Notes: a model not told the origin generated them from the letters alone. A stretch of DNA of 64,000 bases from Candidatus Thiocaldithrix dubininis (GCA_029972135.1 CP124755.1:3187547-3251546); one strand, 5' to 3'; positions 1-9,156 are shown, counted from the stretch's first letter. Program-made: numbers and translations.

Positions 1-2
1 TT

Positions 3-476
3 GGGGTTAGTGGGCAAGCCTCGGCAAAATGCTTGCAATATCCGGGCAAGTGGTCAATTAGCAAATACCATCATCATTTCCTAGATAACGATGACTTTTT
101 GGCAATTTGTAAATTCAAATGGGCTTTTAATATCAAACCCGATATTGTCATTCACTTAGATAAGAATCATGCGATTTGCCTTGAAGCAAAATATGAATCC
201 AGTGAAGGTTATTATCCAGCCTCAATGCAAGATAAGAAAATCTTTACGGCAAGAGGCTTAGTTAAGCATTCTACTGGGCAAATAGAATTGCAAGATTACA
301 TGATGCAAGTGTTATTAGGTATTCAAACCGATTTTCTATTTTTAGTACCCAACCCAAAAAACCATTGTAACTATAAAGTCATTACATGGGCAGAAGCGTT
401 TAATTGTCTTGATACTCAGCACATGCCCGCTTTTGCAAAAACCATGATTGAAATGATTTCAAAAATCGGGCTATAA
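3..476 (+). CDS. PD-(D/E)XK nuclease-like protein, C-terminal part
   Basis: The frame is open back to the window edge. The TTG at 33 is only an internal candidate start, so the N-terminus almost certainly lies outside. The visible ~158 residues include KPDIVIHLD followed about ten residues later by CLEAKYES. This gives the D...(E)xK spacing of the PD-(D/E)XK nuclease fold, where the aspartate, glutamate and lysine bind metal and cleave DNA. A conserved-looking QDYMMQVLLGIQTDFLFLV stretch follows. No named family was recognised. It could be a restriction or defence nuclease, or a degenerate fold member without activity. A gap of about 100 bp separates it from the next gene, and no partner is visible. 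Confidence 0.55.
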   Translation, partial: GVSGQASAKCLQYPGKWSISKYHHHFLDNDDFLAICKFKWAFNIKPDIVIHLDKNHAICLEAKYESSEGYYPASMQDKKIFTARGLVKHSTGQIELQDYMMQVLLGIQTDFLFLVPNPKNHCNYKVITWAEAFNCLDTQHMPAFAKTMIEMISKIGL

Positions 477-577
477 AGTTTTAAAGCATGCAAGCGTCTT
501 AGCTTTTTCAATGTAGATACTTGCTAACATTTAGGGAATTGGTCTAAGTTCATCTACTGCACTTAGAGAGTATCGTC

Positions 578-2113
578 ATGCCAAGCCACCGTCTGCCTTA
601 CTACCTCTGCTTGAGTTTGTGGCTAAGCCAAATGGCTTATGCTGAGCCTAATCACGCTTCTTTGGTCTTTGCCTATCAAACCGATGCAGCCCCTGTGAGT
701 GGTTATAATGGGCGCACGATACAAGGTTTTTGCAGCGATTTATTTCAAGCCTTAGAGCAACAAGGCTATTCTTTTAGCCAAGTGCAAACCGTAGATGTTG
801 CCGAGCGTTTTGAAAAATTTGCAGTGCGTTTAAAAGGCAAAGCGGGCGTGCAATGTGGTCCCGATTCTAAAACCCGTGAGCGCACAGCTAATTTAAAAGA
901 TAAACACGGTGCGTATACTGGCGCATTTTCGGATGTGTTTGCCGTTACCTCAACTAAATTATTGGTTCGCAATAGCAAGCTGACAGAATTAGCGCAAAAC
1001 TCTGAAAAATTAAGAATTGGTTTAATTAAACCGCAAGCCGTTACCAGTAGTTTAATTCAACAAGTCTACCCTAACGCCACTATTGTAGCCTTAGCAGACC
1101 GTGCCGAAGCGGTTAAACGCCTAACCTTAGCAAGCAATCATGCCAATGCGATTGATGCGTACAGTAGCGACGAAATTTTGCTATACAGTATTTTAACCGA
1201 TGATTTACACGACCCAAAGCAAGGTAAATACAGCATTGAACCTAAGCTTTATGGTTATTCCCGCGAAGAATATGTGATTACCGTCTATAATGCGCCAGAC
1301 GTTATTTACGCTATTAATACTTGGTTAAAATCTGATGCAGGGCAAATAGCGATTGCTAAATTACAACCGCCGAGTGACAAAGCAGAAACTGCTAATAAAC
1401 CGACTCATTTTTCTTATAGAATTTTACTTGATTTTTTATTAATTTCTATTGCTTATCTAATTTGGCATTATATTAGAGCTAAACCGCATAAATCTACTTA
1501 TCAAACTCCGCATTTGCATACTACGGAGCGCAGCTATTTATCCCAAACCTTGCACGATGATATTTTACAATTATTGGTCGTGAGCAAACGTCGTATTGAA
1601 TTAGGTTTAAAACAATTAAATAATAACAATCCTAAGTATCCCGTAACTTTTAAAACAGCTATGCAATTAATTGATGATACGATTGATGAAATTCGGCGTA
1701 TTTCGCATGAAATTCGCTTAGGCAAACCGGATAAAATCGCGCAAATTATTCGTGAATTTAGAGAAAGCACAAATATTCCCGTTAATAGTCAATTTAGCAT
1801 TTCGTGGGCGGCGTTGCCTGATAATACTGTAGAAGCTATTAAGCCAATTTTATTAGAGGCCTTACGCAATATTGAACGCCATGCCCAAGCCAGTTTAGTC
1901 ACCTTGAGTTTGCATTTAATTGCGGAAGATACTTATGAATTTTGTATTGAAGATAATGGTAAAGGTTTTACGCCAACGCCCGATCAATTAACAGGTATTG
2001 GTTTACAGAATATGCAAGCACGGGCAAAGCGTATGTCTGCGTCCTTTAACATAGTATCGACCCCGAATATTGGTACAAAAATTTGCCTGCAATTTAAAAT
2101 TAAAGCGGCTTAA
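578..2113 (+). CDS. NarL-type sensor histidine kinase with periplasmic solute-binding domain
   Basis: Predicted membrane sensor kinase of 511 aa. Residues 1-22 form a signal peptide ending MAYAEP. Residues ~27-265 resemble a periplasmic family 3 solute-binding (amino-acid-binding type) domain. One membrane helix lies at ~282-300. The HisKA_3 box follows at ~320-345 (LSQTLHDDILQLL, with the phospho-accepting His in LHDD). The HATPase domain shows an N box (LLEALRNIERHAQ), DNGKGF and TGIGLQNMQARA. It presumably senses a small ligand directly and phosphorylates the regulator encoded 150 bp downstream. The direct fusion of a binding-protein domain to a HisKA_3 kinase is less common than PAS or HAMP arrangements. 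The ligand cannot be read from the sequence. Confidence 0.85.
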   Translation: MPSHRLPYYLCLSLWLSQMAYAEPNHASLVFAYQTDAAPVSGYNGRTIQGFCSDLFQALEQQGYSFSQVQTVDVAERFEKFAVRLKGKAGVQCGPDSKTRERTANLKDKHGAYTGAFSDVFAVTSTKLLVRNSKLTELAQNSEKLRIGLIKPQAVTSSLIQQVYPNATIVALADRAEAVKRLTLASNHANAIDAYSSDEILLYSILTDDLHDPKQGKYSIEPKLYGYSREEYVITVYNAPDVIYAINTWLKSDAGQIAIAKLQPPSDKAETANKPTHFSYRILLDFLLISIAYLIWHYIRAKPHKSTYQTPHLHTTERSYLSQTLHDDILQLLVVSKRRIELGLKQLNNNNPKYPVTFKTAMQLIDDTIDEIRRISHEIRLGKPDKIAQIIREFRESTNIPVNSQFSISWAALPDNTVEAIKPILLEALRNIERHAQASLVTLSLHLIAEDTYEFCIEDNGKGFTPTPDQLTGIGLQNMQARAKRMSASFNIVSTPNIGTKICLQFKIKAA

Positions 2114-2263
2114 CTACGTATGCGTAATTTCACGTATGGCTACTACGCTCACAGCTATTTAAAATTAAACTGATGATTCAACTTGATATTTATGCGGTAG
2201 CGATCACGCTAAGCTGTAAACTTAGCTAAGCTACTAGCATGCTTGTGAAATGAAACTAAATTT

Positions 2264-2944
2264 ATGACAACCACCAATATCCGCTTATTGTTAGTCGATG
2301 ACCACCGTTTAGTGCGGGATGGTTTAGCCGCTATTTTGGAAGATGAAACTGATATTACCTTGGTTGGTATGGCAAGTAATGGGCAAGAAGCACTAGAAGC
2401 CGCGCAAGCCGTGCAACCGGATATTATTTTGATGGATATTGATATGCCCATTCTGAATGGTATAGCAGCCACACAGTTATTAACGCAACAACATCCGCAA
2501 ATTAAAGTGCTGATGTTAACCATGCATAATGAAGACGATTACATTATGCAGGTTATGCAAAGTGGGGCGGTGGGTTATGTGCAAAAAAATATTGAGGCGG
2601 AATTATTAATTAAAACCTTACGCAGCGTCAGCCAAGGTATTTTGGCGTTCCCGCCGCTGAAATTCGCATCCCCTAGCCTTGCGCCTGAAGTACCTAAAGC
2701 TACCGTAGCTAGCAAGGCTATCTTAACCAAGCGCGAACAAAGTATTGCCGTACTAAAAGCGCAAGGGCATACCGCTAAAGAGATTGCACGAATTTTATCA
2801 AATAATGAAGGCGAACCGATTTCGCATCGCACGGTAGAAGTGCATTTGGCGCATGTTTACGAGAAGCTTCAATCCAAATCGGTGTTAGATTTAATTAGTG
2901 TATTGCAAGCCGATGGCATTACGCTGCCCAACAGCAGTAAATAA
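2264..2944 (+). CDS. NarL/LuxR-family response regulator
   Basis: 226-aa regulator, the likely partner of the upstream HisKA_3 kinase. The receiver domain (residues ~5-120) has the acidic pocket D12-D13, the phospho-acceptor D58 in LMDIDMP and a conserved K in YVQKN. The C-terminal LuxR helix-turn-helix starts at LTKREQSIAVLKAQG and continues with HTAKEIARIL and HRTVEVHLAHVYEKL. Unusually, about six extra residues (NNEGEPI) sit between the two DNA-contacting helices, lengthening the turn. No strong ribosome-binding site precedes the ATG, and the 150-bp gap from the kinase may hold its own promoter. Targets are unknown. Confidence 0.85.
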   Translation: MTTTNIRLLLVDDHRLVRDGLAAILEDETDITLVGMASNGQEALEAAQAVQPDIILMDIDMPILNGIAATQLLTQQHPQIKVLMLTMHNEDDYIMQVMQSGAVGYVQKNIEAELLIKTLRSVSQGILAFPPLKFASPSLAPEVPKATVASKAILTKREQSIAVLKAQGHTAKEIARILSNNEGEPISHRTVEVHLAHVYEKLQSKSVLDLISVLQADGITLPNSSK

Positions 2945-2989
2945 GATTTTACGCCTGAGTCTTGCAGCGGTTTTCGCTATACTGTGCAG

Positions 2990-5188
2990 ATGGATATATC
3001 ACCGATTTTAAACCCCTTAAATAGCCAGCAACGCCTTGCGGTGTCCGCGCCCCTGCAACCTGTCTTAGTGTTAGCGGGTGCAGGCAGCGGTAAAACCCGC
3101 GTGTTGGTACATCGCATTGCGTGGTTAATTGATGTAGAAGGCGCATCACCGTTTAGTATTTTAGCGGTCACCTTTACCAATAAAGCCGCCAATGAAATGC
3201 GCGGGCGTATCCAATCCTTATTAGCTGCGCCGGTGGGTGGCATGTGGGTTGGTACCTTTCATGGCTTAGCGCATCGTTTACTACGCTTGCATTGGCAAGT
3301 GGCTAAATTACCGCAAACCTTTCAGATTCTGGATTCTGAAGATCAATTACGCATGATTAAGCGTATTTTGAAAGGTTTGAATCTGGATGAAACCCATTTT
3401 CCGCCGCGCCAAGTCGCCAGTTTTATTAATTCGCGCAAAGACGAAGGTTCACGCCCCCAACACTTGGAAGATCGTGGCGATTACAGCACGCGGCAATATA
3501 TCAGTATTTATAGCGCTTACGAAGACGCTTGCCAACGCAATGGCGTGGTGGATTTTGCGGAATTATTGCTGCGTTCCTTAGAAATACTGAGGGATAACGC
3601 CGATTTACAGCAGCATTATCGTGCGCGCTTTAAGCATATTTTGGTCGACGAATTTCAAGATACGAATAGCTTGCAATATGCATGGCTGCGTTTAATTGCA
3701 GGTGACAACAATCCGATTTTTGCAGTGGGCGATGATGACCAATCCATTTACGGTTGGCGTGGGGCAAAAATCGAAAATATCCGCAATTTCACCAAGCATT
3801 TCCCAAAATGCGAAATTGTACGTTTAGAACAAAACTACCGTTCGACTGCCACGATTTTGAATGCAGCCAATGCCTTAATTGCTCATAATCGCGGGCGCTT
3901 GGGCAAAAATTTATGGACAGCAGATAAAGCAGGCGAACCTTTACAGCTTTATTCAGCATTTAATGAATTGGATGAAGCGCGTTTCGTAGCGGCTCGTATT
4001 CAAAAATGGTTAGAGCAAGGTGGCAAGCGGCGTGATATTGCTATTTTGTATCGTTCTAATGCGCAATCGCGGGTTTTTGAAACCACCTTTAATGAGTTTC
4101 GGATTCCGTATCGAGTGTATGGCGGCTTACGCTTCTTCGAGCGGGCAGAAATTAAAGACGCGCTGGCCTATTTACGCTTAAGCTTAAATCGAGCGGATGA
4201 TGCTTCATTTGAACGGGTAGTGAATCACCCTACACGCGGTATTGGCGACCGCACCATAGATATTCTGCGCACGCACGCCCGTAGCACTAATACCTCGCTT
4301 TGGGAAATGGCAACCCGTGTACACGAATTAGGCGAACTGACCGCGCGTGCGGCAACTGCGGTATTGAATTTCGTGCAATTGATTAATCAAATGGCAAGGG
4401 ATACCGCCGTGTTACCGCTAGGCGAACGTGTACAAACCATAATTGAAATGTCTGGTTTAAAACCGCATTTTTTAGCCAAGGAAAAAGGCGAACAAGGGCA
4501 AGCCCGTGTGGATAACTTAGACGAGTTAGTCACGGCTGCACAAAGCTATAGTTATGTGCCAACTGATGATATGCCACGTATGGATTTATTATCGGCTTTC
4601 CTGTCACACGCAGCCTTAGAAGCAGGTGAAGGGCAGGCTGAAGTGGGCGATGATTGCGTGCAAATGATGACCTTGCACTCCGCTAAAGGCTTAGAGTTCC
4701 CCTTAGTGTTTCTATGCGGTATGGAAGAAGGTTTATTTCCACATCAAATGTCAGCGGATGACCCGAATCGCTTAGAAGAAGAACGTCGCTTATGTTATGT
4801 CGGTATTACCCGTGCCGAAAAAAGCTTGGTATTTTCCTATGCTGAACAACGCCAATTACACGGGCAAACCAAATTTAATCCCCCTTCACGTTTTTTGCGC
4901 GAATTGCCGAATGACTTAATCCAAGAAATCCGCCCTAAACTCAAGACTAATATTAATTCAGCCTACCGCACGCAAACGGCAAATAACGTACCGAAAATTT
5001 CCAACCGTTATGCAGAAAGCGAAACCGGCTATGCTATTGGGCAACGTGTGCGCCATGTTAAATTCGGCGACGGCGTTATTACGGGCTCAGAGGGAGCGGG
5101 CGCTCATGCACGCGTGCAAGTTAATTTTAAAAGTGCAGGCTCTAAATGGTTAGTTTTAGGCTATGCTAATTTGGAGAAACTAACCTAG
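2990..5188 (+). CDS. uvrD: DNA helicase II UvrD
   Basis: ATP-dependent 3'-5' SF1A helicase that removes incised oligonucleotides in nucleotide excision repair and unwinds DNA in mismatch repair. From the ATG at 2990 the protein is 732 aa, close to E. coli UvrD. It begins MDISPILNPLNSQQRLAV, aligning with the E. coli start; the GTG two codons upstream is therefore rejected. Motifs seen: Walker A GAGSGKT (30-36), TFTNKAANEM, GTFHGLAHRLL, Walker B LVDEFQDTN (~217-225), GDDDQSIYGWRGA, EQNYRST, TLHSAKGLEFP and YVGITRAE. The C-terminal Tudor-like tail (GQRVRHVKFGDG...) that binds RNA polymerase in UvrD/PcrA is present. The chain looks complete. Confidence 0.97.
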   Translation: MDISPILNPLNSQQRLAVSAPLQPVLVLAGAGSGKTRVLVHRIAWLIDVEGASPFSILAVTFTNKAANEMRGRIQSLLAAPVGGMWVGTFHGLAHRLLRLHWQVAKLPQTFQILDSEDQLRMIKRILKGLNLDETHFPPRQVASFINSRKDEGSRPQHLEDRGDYSTRQYISIYSAYEDACQRNGVVDFAELLLRSLEILRDNADLQQHYRARFKHILVDEFQDTNSLQYAWLRLIAGDNNPIFAVGDDDQSIYGWRGAKIENIRNFTKHFPKCEIVRLEQNYRSTATILNAANALIAHNRGRLGKNLWTADKAGEPLQLYSAFNELDEARFVAARIQKWLEQGGKRRDIAILYRSNAQSRVFETTFNEFRIPYRVYGGLRFFERAEIKDALAYLRLSLNRADDASFERVVNHPTRGIGDRTIDILRTHARSTNTSLWEMATRVHELGELTARAATAVLNFVQLINQMARDTAVLPLGERVQTIIEMSGLKPHFLAKEKGEQGQARVDNLDELVTAAQSYSYVPTDDMPRMDLLSAFLSHAALEAGEGQAEVGDDCVQMMTLHSAKGLEFPLVFLCGMEEGLFPHQMSADDPNRLEEERRLCYVGITRAEKSLVFSYAEQRQLHGQTKFNPPSRFLRELPNDLIQEIRPKLKTNINSAYRTQTANNVPKISNRYAESETGYAIGQRVRHVKFGDGVITGSEGAGAHARVQVNFKSAGSKWLVLGYANLEKLT

Positions 5189-5201
5189 AAAAGGACAACA
5201 C

Positions 5202-5435
5202 ATGCGTATTATTCATTTAGTAGCAGCCGGATTAGCCGCTTTAGTTTTGACCGCTTGTTCCACAGCACCACGCACCGAAACGGATATTGTAGTGGTGAAA
5301 CCCGTACCGCCCACCCGTATTGTGGTGGTTAAACCTGCACCGCGCCCAGCACCACCCCCACGCGTAGTGGTGGTTAAACCTAAAAAGCCTGTGCGTTATG
5401 TTAAAAAAACCGTTATTACCACACGCCGCTATTAA
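5202..5435 (+). CDS. small Val/Lys-rich lipoprotein
   Basis: 77-aa predicted lipoprotein. The signal peptide ends at a lipobox, LTAC, so the cysteine at ~19 would be lipidated. The rest is low-complexity, with three repeats of the type IVVVKP separated by proline-rich linkers, and a basic tail KKTVITTRRY. A ribosome-binding site (AAAGGACAAC) lies just upstream, 13 bp after uvrD. The last 4 bp overlap the convergent cmoM gene. Proline-rich, positively charged lipoproteins often span the periplasm or touch peptidoglycan, but no family is recognised. A similar Val-Lys-rich exported protein occurs at 42948-43286. Confidence 0.7.
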   Translation: MRIIHLVAAGLAALVLTACSTAPRTETDIVVVKPVPPTRIVVVKPAPRPAPPPRVVVVKPKKPVRYVKKTVITTRRY

Positions 5436-6205
5436 GATTTTATACAAATAAAATGCTGATACCGCGCTAAAGAACGCCAAGGTTCAAGCCGTGAATAGTG
5501 ACGTTCCAGCGGTATCACTTGTTCTAAAGGTGCAGATTTACGCACATCCCGATACATATAATCATAAAAACAACGCACACCCGACCAAGTTTCTAGACTT
5601 AAACCTAAATCGGGTAACCATTGCTTAACTGTTTCAGGCTCAAGCGGGCTAATCGGAGCTAAACCACGTTTACCGTCACTGGCAAATTGCCCACGGCTTA
5701 CCGTTTGTAAATCGCCCGCAATCAAACGCCGCATCACGGTTGAATGCTGATTAAAAAACATGAGGGATAAAACACCGCCCGGTTTTAAACAAGCCACTAA
5801 CTGGCTTAAGACGGCTTGTGGCTGTGCTAACCATTCCAACACAGCATGGCAAACAATCACATCGAATAAACGCGTATTAGCCGCACAAAATGCTTGAATA
5901 CTGGCTTGCTGAGTTTGAATAGCGGCTTGTAGATCAGCTTGCTCAATGCTCGTAATGGCTTTCGCTAACATTTCCGCTGACGGCTCTAGTAGCTGCACCT
6001 GATGCGCTTGCTGCGCTAGCCAAATCGACATTTGCCCTAAACCCGCGCCCGCATCTAACACCGACAAGGGCGCTGTGTTTAAGACCCAAGGCGCAAGATC
6101 GTCTTGTAAAATTGCCAAACGAATTGCACCTCGCGGATCATCATAAATCTGCCGTTGAAAACGTTTGGCTAAACCATCAAATACCCGATCTTGCTTGCTA
6201 GACAT
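5432..6205 (-). CDS. cmoM: tRNA 5-carboxymethoxyuridine methyltransferase CmoM
   Basis: SAM-dependent methyltransferase of 257 aa that methylates cmo5U34 to mcmo5U34 in wobble-reading tRNAs. The start SKQDRVFDGLAKRFQRQIY, the SAM motif I VLDAGAGLGQ (residues 49-58), CHAVLEWLAQP, LKPGGVLSLMFFN and the ending RYQHF match the E. coli CmoM (formerly SmtA) pattern along the whole length. It follows the beta-helix gene on the same strand after 17 bp and may be cotranscribed with it. It overlaps the convergent small lipoprotein gene by 4 bp. No clear Shine-Dalgarno sequence is seen before the ATG. Confidence 0.9.
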   Translation of the reverse strand: MSSKQDRVFDGLAKRFQRQIYDDPRGAIRLAILQDDLAPWVLNTAPLSVLDAGAGLGQMSIWLAQQAHQVQLLEPSAEMLAKAITSIEQADLQAAIQTQQASIQAFCAANTRLFDVIVCHAVLEWLAQPQAVLSQLVACLKPGGVLSLMFFNQHSTVMRRLIAGDLQTVSRGQFASDGKRGLAPISPLEPETVKQWLPDLGLSLETWSGVRCFYDYMYRDVRKSAPLEQVIPLERHYSRLEPWRSLARYQHFICIKS

Positions 6206-6222
6206 ATCACTGCACTAAAAAA

Positions 6223-7356
6223 TTATTCGACTAATTTTCTAATACCTAGCGCTTGATGACCAGCCCGTTTACTAGCATTGTTACCCGTATTTTCAGTAAT
6301 GGGCTTACTAATATTACCCATAACTGTATTGGGTTCATCCCCCATAATAATCATGTCCTTTACCGAACGGGTTAGAATGGTGTTATTGGCAATTAAATTA
6401 CGCTGTGCCATATCGCTATTATTCGCACTACTCCCAAACGGATAACCCTTATCCGCCGAACAATATAAACGGAAGCCCATGCGTGAACCTACCCAAATCG
6501 CTGGGTTAAAGCCTAAATATTTATCATAGTAAAAGGTATTATTTTGAATTTGATTATATTGCGGGGCTTGATGACGTACCGTACCGCCTTCACCACAGTT
6601 GCGGTATAAAAAAATGCCACCATTACTTAGAGAGGAAAAGTAATTACCTTGAATTAGATTATGCGCTGAACCATCCACCGCCACTAATTCACGTTTATCC
6701 GTGTCTGTATCAATCGTACTGTTCAATAACTGGTTATTAGCGGATTCTGCATCGAAATAGATCCCCACAGACTTACTCACACCTGTAATTTTTGACCTAT
6801 CAACGGTTACCTGTGTTACACCGGGAGAAAGATACAGCGGAATCGTACCCTGACCGATAAATTTATCATTAATAAAACTGATATTACGGGGCGCAGCAGC
6901 TTGCGTCCGTTCGGTATGCCCTAAACTACGTGAAGATTGCTTAACTGCTTCCGCTTCACCATTACGCCCCATTCCCATAATGCGGGTACTGCCCACAACA
7001 TTACAGTTACGAATCATAATATTACTTGGCACAGACCATGTGTTTTGTGTAGTAACCAATGAGCGAATTAACAAAGCTTGTGGATCATTGCCCGGTGGTT
7101 GAATGCTGCCCCCTTGACAATCCAGGGTAAGCCCAGAAGCTTCTGCCCCTTGTATGGTCAACGCCCGCTTTAAAGTAACACCCTGCAAATTTAAACTGCA
7201 TTTTAAAACCAGTGCTTTGCCTTCATTAGTAATATTAAAAATCTGTTTCAATTCTTCATCCGAACACGATTGAGCCTCAGCCCAACCTATTGGAAGCCAA
7301 AATATACCTAATAGCCCAATGACTAGCTTTATAAAAATTGTATTTTTTTTATACAT
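6223..7356 (-). CDS. exported right-handed beta-helix protein
   Basis: About 377 aa from the ATG at 7356, chosen because AGAAG lies 8 bp upstream. The ATG at 7380 has no ribosome-binding site and would put hydrophilic residues ahead of the signal peptide. After the signal peptide (ending near GWAEAQS), repeated Asn-rich turns such as IMIRNCNVVGS, NISFINDKFIGQG, NQLLNSTI, NLIQGNYF and NLIANNTILTR indicate a parallel beta-helix (Pectate_lyase_3/NosD-like). Such folds bind or cleave polysaccharides, or serve as carriers. No pectate-lyase catalytic signature was identified, so the substrate is unknown. Probably periplasmic or secreted. Confidence 0.7.
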   Translation of the reverse strand: MYKKNTIFIKLVIGLLGIFWLPIGWAEAQSCSDEELKQIFNITNEGKALVLKCSLNLQGVTLKRALTIQGAEASGLTLDCQGGSIQPPGNDPQALLIRSLVTTQNTWSVPSNIMIRNCNVVGSTRIMGMGRNGEAEAVKQSSRSLGHTERTQAAAPRNISFINDKFIGQGTIPLYLSPGVTQVTVDRSKITGVSKSVGIYFDAESANNQLLNSTIDTDTDKRELVAVDGSAHNLIQGNYFSSLSNGGIFLYRNCGEGGTVRHQAPQYNQIQNNTFYYDKYLGFNPAIWVGSRMGFRLYCSADKGYPFGSSANNSDMAQRNLIANNTILTRSVKDMIIMGDEPNTVMGNISKPITENTGNNASKRAGHQALGIRKLVE

Positions 7357-7491
7357 ATCAAAAACTTCTAGATGAATCATTACAAAATTAGACAGTACCT
7401 AAACTTCCATGACTTGAAAAGAGCCTATCTAATTTGTTATGCTTCTTCTTATTCGTTTTTTGTTCGCTTTTAATTTATAAGTTAAATTATT

Positions 7492-7520
7492 TTGTCTATT
7501 ATAAAATGCAGTATTATTAT
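7492..7520 (+). promoter_or_regulatory. candidate sigma-70 promoter of hipBA
   Basis: TTGTCT (7492-7497) and TATTAT (7515-7520) are separated by exactly 17 bp in an A+T-rich stretch, 30 bp before the hipB ATG. Read from sequence only; the transcription start is not known. Confidence 0.45.
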
Positions 7521-7549
7521 TTCGCTTAAACTTGCATTGTATATTTGAC

Positions 7550-7819
7550 ATGACGCTTAAAGAAATTGGCAAACTCATTCAATTAACCCGTAAACAACAA
7601 CAACTTACCCAAACTCAATTAAGCGCCCGCTTGGGTATAAGCCGCGCCACCTTATCGGCGATTGAAAACGGTACGATTAATGAAATCGGTATTCGCAAAA
7701 TCTTAGCGTTATGCAATGCCTTGGGGTTGGAATTAAGCTTAACGCCTCGTATCCCACGTCGTCCCACGCTACAGCATTTAGTCCAAGAAGCGCAGCAGCA
7801 AAAAGCAGGCAAATCCTAA
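7550..7819 (+). CDS. hipB: HipB-like XRE antitoxin
   Basis: Small DNA-binding antitoxin of 89 aa. A Cro/C1-type helix-turn-helix spans residues ~5-60 (IGKLIQLTRKQQQLTQTQLSARLGISRATLSAIENG). By analogy with HipB it binds its own promoter and neutralises the kinase toxin encoded next. The ATG at 7550 is preferred to the in-frame TTG at 7532. The stop overlaps the hipA start (TAATG), which indicates translational coupling. The C-terminus is basic and Gln-rich. Confidence 0.8.
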   Translation: MTLKEIGKLIQLTRKQQQLTQTQLSARLGISRATLSAIENGTINEIGIRKILALCNALGLELSLTPRIPRRPTLQHLVQEAQQQKAGKS

Positions 7820-9048
7820 TGACACGTTTTAAACCACAACATCAATTGGATATTTATGTGAATGGGGTACTGACGGGCACATTAAGCCGCAGTCAGTTGC
7901 AGGCGAATCAATATCTGTTTCAATATGTAGCGGATGCGGATTATGAGCAAGCGGTGTCTCTGACCATGCCGGTCATGTTGGATCAATATGCGTATTCTCA
8001 AAACGTGCATCCCATCTTTCAGATGAATTTACCAGAAGGTGAATTGCGCGAATTATTACGCAATCGTTTTCAGAAAACTGTGCAACATTTTGATGATTTA
8101 GCCTTGCTTGGCATTATTGGGCACTCACAAATTGGGCGAGTGCGAATTGTGCCAGCGGGTCAAGCCTTAGCCAGTGTACCGCTACAAGATTTACAAAGCC
8201 TACGCAGCTATGCGGGTACAGAAAATCTATTTGCCGATTTATTACAACGCTATGCGAATTATTCGGGTATTTCCGGCGTACAACCCAAAGTATTAGTACG
8301 CGATGCGGCCTTACAAACCGAGCATGTCAGCTATCGAGACGCTACGCATATTGTCAAAGCGTGGCATCCTGAACGCTTCCCCCAATTAGCAGCTAACGAA
8401 TATTTTTGTATGCAAGCTGCCCGTAAAGCGGGTTTAGAAACGCCAGATGTGGAATTAGCGGCAGATGGGCGGTTATTAATCGTCAAACGCTTTGATTTAG
8501 ATGCGCAAGGTCACTACATTGGGTTTGAAGATTTTTGCGTGCTCAATGGCTTAGGTACAGATGATAAATACGTGGGCAGTTATCAAGATATTGCACACCG
8601 CATCCAGCAATTTGTGTCCCCGCATCGTATTCAAGAAGCATTAGAGCAATTTTTTATTTCGCTAAGTTTAAGCTGCGCTGTGCGTAATGGTGACGCCCAT
8701 TTAAAAAATTTTGGTGTTACCTATACCGATCCCGAAGGCGAAGTTTGCTACGCGCCGACTTACGATATTGTGTCCACCACGCCGTATATTCCGCACGATA
8801 GCTTGGCATTGTTATTTGGTGGTAGTAAAGCTTTTCCAGCCCGTAAAGCCTTAATCAGTTTTGCGCGGCAATGCTGCCAACTGACAGAAAAACGCGCAGT
8901 ACGTTTATTAGATTGGGTAATTCACGGCTTAGACGCGACTTTAAGTGAATTACAAACTTATCAAGCGGAGCACCCAGATTTCGAGCAAGTCGGTCAGCAG
9001 ATGCAGGCGATTTGGCGACAGGGTATAGAAGAATTACGCATAGGCTAA
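7819..9048 (+). CDS. hipA: HipA-like serine/threonine kinase toxin
   Basis: 410-aa HipA-family kinase from the ATG at 7819, which overlaps the hipB stop. Longer in-frame extensions into hipB are rejected. The N-terminal HipA_N/couple domain (residues ~5-105) is followed by the kinase core. The flexible loop GISGVQPK carries S152, equivalent to the autophosphorylated Ser150 of E. coli HipA. NGDAHLKNFGV (~288-298) and YDIVST are the catalytic and metal-binding segments. E. coli HipA phosphorylates glutamyl-tRNA synthetase and induces persistence; the target here is inferred only. The full domain set argues for an active type II toxin-antitoxin module rather than a decayed one. Confidence 0.85.
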   Translation: MTRFKPQHQLDIYVNGVLTGTLSRSQLQANQYLFQYVADADYEQAVSLTMPVMLDQYAYSQNVHPIFQMNLPEGELRELLRNRFQKTVQHFDDLALLGIIGHSQIGRVRIVPAGQALASVPLQDLQSLRSYAGTENLFADLLQRYANYSGISGVQPKVLVRDAALQTEHVSYRDATHIVKAWHPERFPQLAANEYFCMQAARKAGLETPDVELAADGRLLIVKRFDLDAQGHYIGFEDFCVLNGLGTDDKYVGSYQDIAHRIQQFVSPHRIQEALEQFFISLSLSCAVRNGDAHLKNFGVTYTDPEGEVCYAPTYDIVSTTPYIPHDSLALLFGGSKAFPARKALISFARQCCQLTEKRAVRLLDWVIHGLDATLSELQTYQAEHPDFEQVGQQMQAIWRQGIEELRIG

Positions 9049-9052
9049 CAGA

Positions 9053-9156
9053 ACACCTTAAGGGAATTACGGACAGAGCCTGTGCCGCATGGATGCGGCG
9101 CTGGAGCTTACAAGGATGTATTTACAGCGACTCTGGTAGTAATTCACATAAGGTGT
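9053..9156. repeat. imperfect inverted-repeat (REP/MITE-like) element
   Basis: Starts 5 bp after hipA. The outer arms (ACACCTTAAGGGAATTAC at 9053-9070 and its near reverse complement ending at 9156) match at about 15 of 18 positions. An inner perfect stem GCCGCAT-GG-ATGCGGC lies at ~9083-9098, followed by a conserved-looking segment (ACAAGGATGTATTTACAG). The form resembles dispersed REP-like elements of gammaproteobacteria. No second copy was noticed in this window. It could also end transcription of hipBA. Confidence 0.45.

Noticed and set aside
7711..7818. Upstream extension of the hipA frame inside hipB
   Set aside because: The ATG overlapping the hipB stop at 7819 is the normal coupled start; the extension has no family similarity.
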